Assembly: GCA_024741835.1 (NCBI GenBank)
Contig: JAENRP010000013.1
Location: forward strand, 229,851 to 293,850
DNA: 64,000 bases
Reading direction: 5' to 3'
Source: Diplocarpon mali
Taxonomy: Eukaryota > Ascomycota > Leotiomycetes > Helotiales > Drepanopezizaceae
The position numbers and the translations under genes are program-made. Under the pieces are notes generated by a model that worked only from the letters and a program-made list of their open reading frames with translations, was not told the origin of the DNA and ran no database searches. Below are positions 11,901-22,396 of this stretch, piece by piece (position 1 is the stretch's first letter; each line of letters starts with the position of its first letter).

Positions 11901-13930
11901 GGTATACTACTTAATAGTAATACTATTAAGCCGAACTAATAACCCCTTTCTCTAAGCTTAGGTATATTAAGCGCACCTGCTAATCGACGACCTACTAGTC
12001 GCCTAAAGGCCGAATAGACTATTCCTATCATTTGCAAACTACTTAAAGTATAGAATAACTTTAATATTATTATCCTTTTAATTAAAGTACCTATAGTAAA
12101 GGATATTCTTAAAATAGGTATAAGTAATAATAAGCCTTTACTACTAGAAAGCGGTTCCTTAGATAATAAGCCTATAGAACCTATAGCTAAACCTACGCCT
12201 TTAAAGAGGAATAAAGACCTAGAACTAGAAGACACCTTAGACAAACGCAAGTTTAAGTATATCTAGGCTATAATAGCGTATAGGATTTATAAGCTTAAAC
12301 TCTAATAGAGCTTTAAGGAAGATAATGCGTTCCTAGCCGCTAAGGGGATAATAAAAATCTCTCTTTTAAAGATATATAATAAAGCTATTAACGACTTAAA
12401 GAATAGAGTAGTATAGAATAAGGCAATCTAAAAGGAGATAAGCTCTTTTATTACAAATAGCATATAAATAGAGGAACCGATACTAAAGGATATAAACCTA
12501 ATATTAATAAAGTGGGTCTTTATAATTAAGATATATGCAAATAAGACCTTAGAATATTATAAGGCAAGGCTATTAGCTAAGGGCTTCTCCTAATAATATA
12601 AAGAAGACTACTTTAATACGTTTGCGCTAATAGTTCGTATAGATACCCTTTGCATATTTATAGCAATAGTAGCCGCTAAGGACCTTAAATGCAGATAGTA
12701 TAATATTAAAAATGCATTTACCAAAGCGACTATAAAGGAACGGATTTTTCTCTCTTAACTTAATAGTATTCTTATATATGCTAGCCACTCCCTTTATATA
12801 CTCTGCAGTATTTATAAGCTTAAATAATCAGCCTATAATTAGAACCTCTTATACAGCTCTACTCTAGTAGAAATAGGATTTATTCAAAGCCTAGCTAACC
12901 CTTATCTATTTACCTATACTAAGCGTGGAATTAAGTTGCTACTATATATCGATAATATTACTATAGCTATAAAAACAACTACTTAATTAGATTGGTTCTT
13001 TATAATAATTCGGAAATATTTTAATACTAAGGATCTAAGAGGAATTTATAAGATCCTTAGCATCTATATTATAAAGAACCACTTTACTTAAGAACTCTAA
13101 TTGGATTAAGAGCAGTATATTAAAAAGATCCTAGACCGAATAGGACTCTCTACTTATACTTTTAACTTTAAGCCAAAGCGTACTCCAATCGAAGGAAAGT
13201 ATAATAAGTTAGAGCCTGCTAATGAAAATAAGTAGAGAGGAGATTTAAAAAAGTACTAATAGGATATTAAAGCAATTATATATACTATAGTATATATAAG
13301 ACCAGATATTGCCTTTATTATTAAGCAACTTAGTTAGAACCTAAAGGATCTGACAATTTAATATAAGAATGTAATCAAGCGATTTAGAAAGTACCTTCGA
13401 TCGACAATTATATAAAAGGTAAGATATAGACTAATAAAATATATAAGCGTAAAGCTTAAGGTATATACCGATTTTAATTAGGCAAATATAAAAGGTTGGA
13501 AAAGTATATCTAAAAGTATAGTAATACTATATAGTAGACCTATATTATAAGGAAGTAGGAAGTAGAGATCAGTAGCTATTGCAAGCACTAAGGCTGAATA
13601 TATATCAATATTATTAAATTGCAAGTAAGGATTATAGATCACTTAAGTTTTAAAAGATATAGGTTTTATTAAGTATATTAGATAAGATAGGAACTATATT
13701 AATCTTTAAGCAAATAATATAAGGGCGATTGCACTTATAAAGAATTTATACTTATATAAGCAATCGAAATATATTAATATTACCTACTACTTTATCTATA
13801 ACCTTATTATAAAGAATAAGTTATCAATCACCTATATCCTAACCGATCGAATAGTAGTAGATGGATTTATAAAGCTATTAAAGACAGTTACAAAGTTCGA
13901 AGCATTTAAAGATATACTAGGGTTATAGAA
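8930..13930 (+). pseudogene. copia A gag-pol polyprotein, RIP-degraded
   Basis: Encodes Ty1/copia Gag-Pol. Order seen: gag with a zinc knuckle near 9753 in which two ligands are Tyr (Cys and His codons turned to TAY); protease region near 10060-10360, with its active-site Asp not preserved; a nine-copy in-frame repeat (10427-10853); integrase (about 10950-11900); reverse transcriptase starting KWVF near 12510, with the active-site box as YIDN near 12940 instead of YIDD; RNase H with IASTKAEYIS near 13590; and a C-terminus ending FEAFKDILGL near 13925. Dozens of in-frame TAA/TAG stops sit at Gln positions, with some TGA. It cannot make a protein. Assignment is from family knowledge of copia motifs and is firm. 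Confidence 0.9.
10427..10853 (+). repeat. nine-copy in-frame repeat within copia A pol
   Basis: A core close to ACTCTTAAGCTAGGACTGC followed by AAGT starts at about 10427, 10517, 10556, 10604, 10643, 10691, 10728, 10778 and 10826, mostly 39-51 bp apart. In the pol frame each core encodes TLKLGLQV-like residues separated by short variable linkers. It lies between protease and integrase, where copia polyproteins usually have no repeat. Copia B has it too (about 57725-58160). A long open frame on the opposite strand across the array is a by-product of the repeat. Confidence 0.85.
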
Positions 13931-13955
13931 GATAGTAGGGGCTTAGTAGGCTTAA

Positions 13956-14125
13956 GGACGACTCCTAGGCCTGCCCTATAAGTTAGGTCATATAGTCTTA
14001 TAAAGTAAAGTTTTTTTTAGATCGACTCCTAGGCTTAAACCGCAAGTCAAGTCATATAATCTTATAAAGGAACGCTTTTAGAAATTTGACTCCTAGTCCT
14101 ACCTTACAAGTAGGATTAGTGATTT
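13956..14125 (+). repeat. 64-bp tandem repeat before the copia A 3' LTR
   Basis: GACTCCTAG(G/T) starts at 13960, 14024 and 14088, exactly 64 bp apart. The first two units also share CATATA(G/A)TCTTATAAAG. The third is partial. The core resembles that of the in-frame array (ACTCCTAGGC...GCAAGT), so the same motif occurs in both coding and 3' untranslated sequence. Copia B has matching units near 54540-54650. Confidence 0.75.
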
Positions 14126-14249
14126 TAATAGAGGTTGCTATTAATTAATTGTTTTTAATTTAAAGAGATACCTAAGAGTTAGATTAATATAAAAGGATAG
14201 TTATTATTTTCCTAACTATAGGTCAATTGGAATAAGGTCTAAGTAGAGG

Positions 14250-14444
14250 TATTAAGATAGGTAATACAGCTATTACTCTAATATATTATCATATGACCCT
14301 ATTGCTTAGTTAATAGGATATTGATACGTATATAGCTATAGGTAAGAAAGGGGTAACCTTCCTTCCTTAACTCTTACTAATATATCGACCATCGACCTCT
14401 AGAAGTTTCCTATACCTCCTGCGCCGACTCACTTAAGCTCAATA
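14250..14444 (+). repeat. copia A 3' LTR
   Basis: 195 bp, starting TATTAAGATAGGTAATACAG (RIP-shifted from TGTTGAGAT) and ending AAGCTCAATA. Differences from the 5' LTR are mainly C/T and G/A. Confidence 0.85.
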
Positions 14445-15820
14445 GAGAGCTTCATTAAGCTTTTGAACCTCTAAGACGCAAGAGGTTTAGTTAAGAAGCT
14501 AGCATTTTAAATGCTTTATAATCCTTTTACATCTCCTTTATAATAGCAAGTAGGAAGAAAGCGCAAGACAAGGTTCAATTTTCCTTATACTAATATATAA
14601 GGAGGCCTAAAACCAACTCCCTTAGATAATCAGAACCTCTAATAGCTCTGCGAATAATATAAGGGCGCGTCCCTATCGAAAAGCAACCGATTCCTCTAGT
14701 GGCATAGCCCTAGGAGCCGCCTGGGGAGCAACGCTAAGAGCAATAATAGGAGCAGCCGTAGGAGCTTCAAAAGCCTTTGCGAAGCGGGCGGTAAGGCCAA
14801 GAGGTACTATAATCAGCAGTAGCAAAAGCTCTTAACCAACTGGTTCTAAGAAGCTATTAGCTATAGTATAAGAAAGCTTATAATTAATATACCCTTTGAT
14901 AATACTACCTCCTCTATCTCTCTCTAGTGTGCCTTCTAAAGCTCCTCTTTTACCTTCCTCTTAATAGTAGCAAGGCCCTAAACTACTTATTAGTAGCAAA
15001 CCACTTAAAGGAAGCTTGAGAATATACCGCAGAGTCACTATCATTCTCCTTTAATAAGAATATATAATCTTCCTACGCCTTTAAGGCGCTAATAGGAAGC
15101 TCCTAATACGTATGGCCTCCCTTTGCATAACGAAAGCAACGTACTCCTATTATACTATTAAAGCATACGCTAGCCGACTTCTTAGCTAAAAAGCTTTAAA
15201 TGCACCCCTTATATAGTATATTCCTTATTAGCCCCTGCTCCAGCTTGCGATAGGAGGAGGAAGCTATAGAAGGGACCGCCGGTATTCTAAGAACTATAGC
15301 CTAAAGGGTAGCAGGGAGGGGAGGAGGCGCGCTCCCTCTTAGGGGTATTACTATATTAAATGTCTTAAGCGCATTATTATCCTCCTACTATCTGCCGCGC
15401 TAAGAAGCTTTAAGCTATATTTAAGTATAACGACTTTGCTATAAGTCTTTAGCAAAAGTAAGAGAGCATAATTAAGAAGCTTATAGTAATAGCCCTAGTA
15501 GGGCGCTCCTTAGAGTTATTATTACTATTTTCTATTTTAAAGTGATTATTTAAAGAAGTATAAGGAAGGAAAGCTTTATAGGGAAAAAACGCGTACTTTT
15601 ATAGGCGCGCTGCCTTTATTAACTTTCCTTTATTACCTGATTTAGCTTCTATTCTATAAAGGAAGCATTTAGAACGCGCTCTCTCTTTCATTTATTATAG
15701 CTTTATCAAGTAATTTTCATTATTTTAAAAGCTAGGGAGTATAATAAAGGAGTCTTATATACTAAATCTAGCGCTAGTTATAGCTAAGCCTAGCTTAAGA
15801 GCTGCTTCTTACCTAAAGGG
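14445..15820 (+). other. element 1 internal region, 3' part
   Basis: Continuation of element 1 after the nested copia. The first 200 bp keep the gag-like frame (for example LLNLQDARGLVKKLA, reading stops as Gln). After about 14690 there is a more GC-rich, Gly/Arg/Ser-type stretch (about 14690-14830), then low-information AT-rich sequence. I see no reverse transcriptase, integrase or RNase H motif in any frame. Confidence 0.5.
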
Positions 15821-15994
15821 TGTATTGCGCTATAAGGAGCCTTAGGCACTAAGGCATCTAAGGACTAGCTTATATAATATACCCCTAAAGTGGCTATAAA
15901 GCACTTCTATAAAGGGAGCTTAGGTATACAGTTAGAGTAGAATTTTATAAGCTTCTGCCACTACTAAGAATCCACCTCTAAATACAGCACGACA
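15821..15994 (+). repeat. element 1 right LTR
   Basis: 174 bp, starting TGTATTGCGC and ending CAGCACGACA. It is strongly RIP-shifted relative to the left LTR and followed by the target duplication ACTAT. Confidence 0.85.
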
Positions 15995-15999
15995 ACTAT

Positions 16000-17460
16000 G
16001 TTAGTTGCTCATCTCGCAGACTTCGCAGAAGTACTATGGAAAAGCAGTGCAGTATTGTCCCTGGTTGAAAAATGGCTTCCTGGACTGTTGTTTTCACCAT
16101 ATAGCTCTTTTACTTGAGAGAATTAATAACAGGAAAGATCAAGATGCTCCCAAACAGACTTTGATCTAGCAACAACTAGCTTCTCACTTTTTTCATATTG
16201 ATATGGCTAATTTGTAAGAAAAAATTTTGATGATAGGAAGGCAGGGAAAAAACCTCCAAAAATGAAGCGCAGTATTCGTAGGTAGAAGCACCGCAAAGCC
16301 TCTATCTAGCACTGCGTCTGGAATACGATTAGTGTAGAATCGATCGTAATAGTTTCCCTGGATTACGATACGTTCTCCGACTTTCGAGGAATATTCATGC
16401 TGATCTACTTCGTAAACCGAAGGTTTATGCTGATCTAAGTCGTCAAAAAAACTCGTAATGACAGAAAGGAGTATTACTTGTCTGGATGTGGAAAGAAGAG
16501 AAGCTCCCGTTCGACACGTTTAGCTTTATCCCTGCAGTAAACAGTCGGAGGTAATAGCCGCATCGAGAATCCAGGTGTCGCTGGCGGGATGTTCCCGCAT
16601 GAAAGTATATTTAACCTCGAAACCCACTTTCAGCCCCCCTGTATTGACTTTGACGCCCGGTTAACACGGCTTTCGGGTCAACGCTGATCTCCAAGGTCTG
16701 CAGACTTGCGACGAATCCCTGCACTATATCCCTGTTGTCATGGAATTCTCCGTTGATATGGCACTCTGCCAAGTGGCCCCCGAGGATCAGAGCCGCTATC
16801 CGCCGTGGCATTTCCCCCACAAATCACACGGACGTCCGTGACACGCGTCCTGCTTAATTTCAAGATACTTGTAGACGCACAAATCACCATGTGCAACGAG
16901 CTAGTCTCGAGCTTAGCACCAGCAAGATGCATGGCTGGCACGCCTGTATTTACACTGTGTCTGTTTACTTATCTACGACTCGGCTAGCCGAGTATTCGTA
17001 TTTTCCGATTGTGAGTACTAAGTAGTCTTGTTTCAAAACCTCCAAAGGCCTGCCCCATGGGCCGACATCTTCGGTCTTTGTTTGATCGGCCTGCAAATGT
17101 GACCCTTGCTTCCTGGGGGCAGGTAGATTTTGATTGGTTAAGCTCCTTTTTATTAGTGCATACAAAAAATTATTCTAGTTATCAAATACATGTTTCATAT
17201 GACGTTACCTCGTGTTTTAGGGGGCTTAATACGAGTTTGGGAATAATTATCACGTGGCAGATACTTACAAGCTGTAATTATACTAAGCCTAATTGATCTC
17301 GAAGATAAAGAACCTGTTTTCGATTTCTGGGTCGCGAAGTTGATACTTTCTCAGCTATTTTCTACTTCGATACTCATAACTCAATAGCTACATGATACCT
17401 CGGTTTCGGAGTAAACTCTTTACTTGCTACGTCGTTGATTCTGGTTCACACGAGTGTATT
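16000..17460. other. balanced island with a decayed coding-like block
   Basis: Between element 1 and the next solo LTR. Apart from the possible pseudogene at about 16560-16945, I see no gene, RNA or repeat. Several TTCG/CGAA-rich words occur around 16360-16460. Confidence 0.4.
16560..16945 (-). pseudogene. possible decayed gene, family unknown
   Basis: On the minus strand three consecutive stretches read like protein but in different frames: one with AKLETSSLHMVICASTSI and RVTDVRVICGG (about 16930-16805), one with RRIAALILGGHLAECHIN and NRDIVQGFVASLQTLEIS (about 16812-16660), and one with GGLKVGFEVKYTFMREHP then DTWILDAAITSDCLLQG and a stop (to about 16535). The handovers look like small indels rather than introns. 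This suggests a frameshifted relic of a roughly 130-residue or longer protein. I cannot name the family. Confidence 0.3.
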
Positions 17461-17765
17461 TGTAGGTTTCGTACCGGTATCGATATTCACGTGAAACGAA
17501 GTCGAGTAAAATGGTCAAAATGCATGTAGTGTAAAGTCTGTAGAGTGTGTCTTCTATACTAGGCCGAGATAACACCTTTATACCTCTGAATGACCCCCCC
17601 TCCTATATTCCTCCAAGCCTATTACGAGCGTTCCACCGGGGCCCTCGGATTATAAGACCCTCCGAGGTCCCTCTGAGACCCCTCCGATTGCATATCATAT
17701 GTCACTACAGGATGATCCTAGGAATGAGGGGAACGAGCGCTTCGACAGGAATCTGCGTACCAATA
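17461..17765 (-). mobile_element. solo LTR, copia G/H family
   Basis: 305 bp in inverse orientation. The forward strand begins TGTAGGTTTCGTACCGGTAT and ends CTGCGTACCAATA, matching the reverse complement of the G/H LTR. It is flanked by a perfect 5-bp duplication GTATT (17456-17460 and 17766-17770). No element interior is present. It keeps the canonical CCTACA end on its own strand, which is CCTATA in the RIP-mutated copies. Confidence 0.9.
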
Positions 17766-20700
17766 GTATTTCTTTAGAAGATCTTGTAATTCAGGGACAT
17801 TTAGCTCCTTTCGTGAACAAACAAGACAAATGTAGTAGGAGTTGTAACAAGATAATCACAATTGTAATCATTTCAGATTTACAATGGAGTGTTGAAAAAT
17901 TTATAGCGATATACGCTGAATACTCTTTCCCCTATGAGGGTGGAACTTTTATACCTTATTTCGTATTTCATATTACGTATTTAGTATTTACGATTTCGAA
18001 TTTCAGCTTCATCGAATATGGATGCAATACATTTTGAAACCATTTAAGAAAAACCCGTTTGAAACGCTATCCTAGCCCTCCTTGTTATGAACATGCCTGC
18101 AGCTCTGCAGTTTGTTGGCTATTCATACTCGAGTGTAGCGAGTACAGTAGCAGAGAAGAGTTCGGGTACAATTGCAGAGACAAGGTTGAGTTCCAGTAGC
18201 GAGTTCGCCGTTTTGCCTTCAACCGACATGGCCAAGGCATAGCCAGATCCGCGTCCTCTCCCCTCGGATACCGCTAGTACCTTGCTCTCCATCCCTTCGC
18301 GAAAGCACTCATTAACATCCTAATAGGGACTAGCGGTTCCATTCTACACGGCCGTGACTGGTGCCAGCTCGACAGTCGCCGAGCTGACCCCCACGCCGGA
18401 GTTTCCACAAGGAATGGCAGTATTGGCAAGATCACCGAGGTTCCCGACTCAAATCCCGGACACGAAAGCTTGAATCCCGATTTTCACAGCACTGTTATTG
18501 CGCAGCTACGGGTGCAGCCGTTGCAAGCATGTTCCCTCTCCATGAACCCCCCGCCTACTCTAAATGTTGAATCGTGAGCCTTTGCCTCCGCGAAAGAAAG
18601 AAAGGAGATGGAAAGGGGATTTAAGCCGGGGTCTGCAAGATGTGATGAAAGTCGACAGAATGATGTTCAAACCCCGACCAGCGACCTTGTTACTCGTAGA
18701 CCGTCTCCAGGTATGCTAACGCCGCCCCAGGGCCTGCCCGTCCCCACACCACAGCCGCGGATTCCTCTCCGGCGGCGGTCTACAATTCTTGAACTTTGAT
18801 ATCTTCTTGAGCTGTTTTCGAGGCTCACCATACACGCCTACCATATTGACCACGCATCCAAGCCTGAGCAGAGTGTGGGCAAAGCAGAGCACGGCAGGCT
18901 AGATCCTCTAAGCTGCAAGCGGGATTCCATTATGTAGACGCTAATTAGGGGAAGCAGAAAGATTTGAACAAGCTAAGGAGTTTGGATGAGGTCAAATCCA
19001 GTCTTGTCGGGGTTGCAGAGGTATCTTGACCTTGGGTTGTGGTGTAGGTTTTGGCCACCGGCCCTTCTGGCCAGCTGCCAGCAGATTGGGTGTATACTAC
19101 ATTACCTACAGTCAGTTTGAGATCAAGTCCTTTCATTCATTCTTGGGTTCAGTCAAGAAGCCTCAGAATACTTGATCACAGACTCACGGACGCACGAGTG
19201 ACAAAATCCACTTGATGGTCAGGTCTGGGGGCGGGACTGTTTCAAGGGCGCCTGAAAGGCTGAATTGACTTTCATGCAGGTTTTTATTGCGCCTCAATTT
19301 AAATACTACAATAGTGTCAATTCCAGGGGATATTTACAAAGTGGGCTTGCTAGCTAAAGATTACCTTCATGTGGCGTTTACTCATTACACCTGCCACGAA
19401 GTAGCTTTCTTACGTGGGAAATGTCCGCGATACTCCTCTCCCCCACAACTAAGTTCCTGGTAGGTTTTCAGCTAAGAAAGCATTATTATTAGGGGATACG
19501 AGCCCGTCCGGCTTCTGCACTACTATCAATGATGTGGCTTGTGGCTTGTTTTTGGGCAGTCGCTAGCAGGACCGCCAATATTTCTCTTGTCTTTGATGTC
19601 CAGTTATAGCGAAATCTTTCTCGGCGCTGGACCAAACTTCTGATCAAGTCGCTAGACGCTACAGTTCTACTCAGTACAGAGTACTTCATGCTGTACACTA
19701 CTCCTGATATTTTTTGGCTATGAGTACGGTGCATCCAGAAACCTAAAAATCGCATTTGTTGACCAAATAGACTTGAAGATAGCAATTTAGAGAGCGAAAG
19801 CCAAATGCTAAATGGCTAGAATAACGTCCGATGCGTGATGCACTGTACTCAAAATAAAAAACGTGGGTACAATGCTTGGACTCCGAACCCATCAGTCGGC
19901 GATGTACATAGTAAAGCCGTGGCTAACCGAGCGTCCCGGAGCGTGTAGATACAAAAAGTCACTGGATCGGAGACGCCGACGAGTAAGCACGTGCGATTTC
20001 AGGGTAGCATACTATGAGAAGGTACGCATGAGATCGAATAAGAGGCCAAAGGGTTTGAACCTCCCTCGGCCGAGTGCATGCCTCATCTACCAAAGCGCGT
20101 CCGCTGCCTAGAATCATGGTCTGCTTTCAACCTCTTTAAGCTTGGCGTATAATTGATCGAAAAAGCAATTGCACTCCAATAATCGTTACGACTCATCTTA
20201 GATAAATCTTTTATTTCAAGGTTCATATATTGTCTAGTTAGGCGGTGACAGAAAATGCTCGCTTCGACCTTGAAGATTCCAAAAGCTTCAAAAAGGTAAT
20301 AATAATGATAATAAGGATAGCGATGAAGATGCTAGTAAAGGGGTAATACTTGGGTCCTGCGTGCGTTATGGGTGAATGGATCATAATAAACAATATGAAA
20401 AGCTTCAGCGTATAGCGCCGGGTGAGGGAGTAATCACTATATCTTTGATTCATCTTCGAATTGCACAAACCTTTTCACGCTTGTTCAATACGCAATCATT
20501 CAAATAGCTTTACAATAGCTGTACCATGCTCAAGGACCAATATTGGGCACGATTCAGAGGTCATGAGACCTCAAGGCACTCCAATGAATTTCCTGGAGGT
20601 CGGTAAAAGCTGCAGATGGCCTTTACATTTGTTATCTTATCGGTATATACAGGACTACGAATATACAAAGGTAGACCCCGTCAAGTATTGCTACCGGTCA

Positions 20701-21742
20701 ACAGGGGCCCCTGGACACCTGTACTTCAATACCTTGTAATGTATACGTATCCGCATAAAAAGTAACGAAAAGAAGACTAGAACAGTTTTTAACAGAACCC
20801 TCCTTCAGAAGTCATGGGTTTTCCAGTGTTTTATTATCGATTTTATTTATTTGCAAGGAAAATGGGATAATAACAAAAAAACAGGGATCGACATACAACC
20901 GCTATTCCTTCGCGAATGCTGCAGTAGGTATGCTAGGTATAGCGGTTAGGTTTTATCTCTAGTCGATCGGCGAGCATCGACTCTAACCCAATCGAGCAAT
21001 GTCTTCAAACTGCCTTTAAAACGGTGTTTTATTATATGCATGATTAAAAAGACATCCAAGCGTTCAAAAGTGATCTCATAGTACCATTGGGATAATGCCG
21101 AAGATATCCGGAACTAAGAGTTCAAATACAAATAGACCCACTAAATAAGGATGTTCAAAAACTCTTATACATGTATATCTCAGCGTAGACTTGTGTGCTA
21201 AGACTGTTACTATCACCACTCTTAGTTAGTACTAGGTACCTGCCAAAGACTAGGTACAACACTCAATCGCTATACCATGCTTTGAGGTACACACTGCAGG
21301 AAACCCTAAATGCCGTCATAGCCGACGCCGGCGAAGGAAGCCTTCGGCCTACCTACCTATTGTAGGAAGGTCTTGAAAGTCTCTTCAGTAAACCTGCTCT
21401 ATTGTTTTCATGCCGGGGTCTGTCTTTCTGCAGTATCTACTTCTTACATCGTGCGATGATGGGTTTTGGAGGCTGAGGTAGAGCAAGATTATCAACGCCA
21501 GGGGTGGAATGTTGAGCAGTTTTCAGAATATGGATATCCTTGGCCCTAGATTTATGTGATGCAGCTACGTTACTCTAGAATACTGGCACTATTAATAGGT
21601 AAATACGACAAGAGAATACGATAGACGAATACGAGGCTAAAGTTGAGAACCATCCACCAATCATAGCGCACTGCTCACCATAGAAATTATAGAGTGGCAT
21701 CCTTCTAAAGTATACTTTGTCGCGGGCCAAACATACATTATA
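17766..21742. other. balanced island, no confirmed gene
   Basis: No supported gene, RNA or mobile element. On the plus strand about 18278-18577 is stop-free for roughly 100 codons without a convenient ATG and contains STRNGSIGKITEVPDSNPG; a small shift near 18505 gives AAVASMFPLHEPPAYS and a stop, which looks like a frameshifted C-terminus of an unknown protein. On the minus strand 18945-19136 and 19489-19785 are open but unrecognised. The remainder (19800-21742) shows nothing I can support. Confidence 0.35.
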
Positions 21743-22018
21743 CTTAGTACATAGGGAAATAATCTGAGGTTTTCTGTCTATGCATACTATATTTTTGGCA
21801 ATGCTGCTTTTGTTGAATTCCTTAGTATTTTATATAGCCACCTTTTGCGTTAATTACTGCTTTATATCTATTTGGCATTTCCCTAATCAAATCTCTAATT
21901 ATCTCAACTATTATTGATTTCTAAGCTTTAAGTACCTCCTATCGAAACCCTTATATAAAAGAAAGTTTTAGTATAGCGCATAGATAGAAAACCTTAGACT
22001 ATTTCCCTTTGTACTAAG
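21743..22018 (-). mobile_element. MITE, Tc1/mariner-derived, copy 1
   Basis: 276 bp between TA dinucleotides (21741-21742 and 22019-22020), with terminal inverted repeats CTTAGTACATAGGGAAATA / TTTCCCTTTGTACTAAG. Its inverse strand carries the same relic of a transposase C-terminus as copy 2. It is non-autonomous because only the transposase tail is left. Confidence 0.85.
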
Positions 22019-22118
22019 TATTAGCATAGGGTGCAAGTTTGATATTCGGTAGGTTTTCAAGGTTTAGTATACTTTCATATGGAGCTTGTCTGACCGATAA
22101 TACAGTTGCAATAAAGTA

Positions 22119-22394
22119 CTTAGTACATAGGGAAATAATCTAAGGTTTTCTATTTGTGCGCTATACTAGAACTTTCTTTTGTATAAGGGTTTCGATAGGG
22201 GGTACTTGAAGCTTAAGAATCAATAACAGTTAAGATAATTAGAGATTTGATTAAGGAAATGCCAAATAGATATAAAGCAGTAATTGATGCAAAAGGTGGC
22301 TATATAAAATACTAAGGAATTTAATAAAAGCAGCATTGCCAAGAATCTAGTGTGCATAGATAGAAAACCTCAGATTATTTCCCTATGAACTAAG
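22119..22394 (+). mobile_element. MITE, Tc1/mariner-derived, copy 2
   Basis: 276 bp between TA target dinucleotides (22117-22118 and 22395-22396), with the same terminal inverted repeats as copy 1 and exactly the same length, in the opposite orientation 98 bp away. Around 22230-22310 it encodes RDLIKEMPNRYKAVID followed by AKGGYIKY and a stop, typical of the extreme C-terminus of Tc1/mariner transposases. It is therefore an internally deleted derivative of a full-length mariner. Confidence 0.85.
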
Positions 22395-22396
22395 TA

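Larger units (their letters stand above)
8306..14444 (+). mobile_element. copia A, full-length degenerate Ty1/copia element
   Basis: 6139 bp with identical-length LTRs (195 bp each) and gag, protease, integrase, reverse transcriptase and RNase H in Ty1/copia order. It sits inside element 1. A second, inverted copy of the same family (copia B, 54163-60262) defines the boundaries: 5' LTR start T(G/A)TTGAGAT, 3' LTR end AAGCTCAATA. The 5-bp flanks of copia A (AGCTC left, GAGAG right) do not match, unlike every other complete element here, so this copy may have been rearranged after insertion. Confidence 0.9.
7304..15994 (+). mobile_element. LTR element 1 (no visible pol), split by copia A
   Basis: Bounded by direct LTRs of 172 and 174 bp that begin TGT and end CGACA, and by a perfect 5-bp target duplication ACTAT (7299-7303 and 15995-15999). 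Without the nested copia A the element is about 2.55 kb. Its left internal part (7476-8305) has a gag-like frame. Its right part (14445-15820) contains no reverse transcriptase or integrase that I can see. This suggests a non-autonomous LTR element moved by another element's enzymes. The LTR pair shows RIP directly: left ACTGGCTTATGTAATG is ACTAGCTTATATAATA on the right. The + orientation is set by the gag-like frame. Confidence 0.85.

Noticed and set aside
8301..14449. AGCTC at both ends of copia A as a target duplication
   Set aside because: It would place the right boundary inside the LTR; copia B shows that both 3' LTRs share sequence to AAGCTCAATA, so AGCTC on the right belongs to the LTR.
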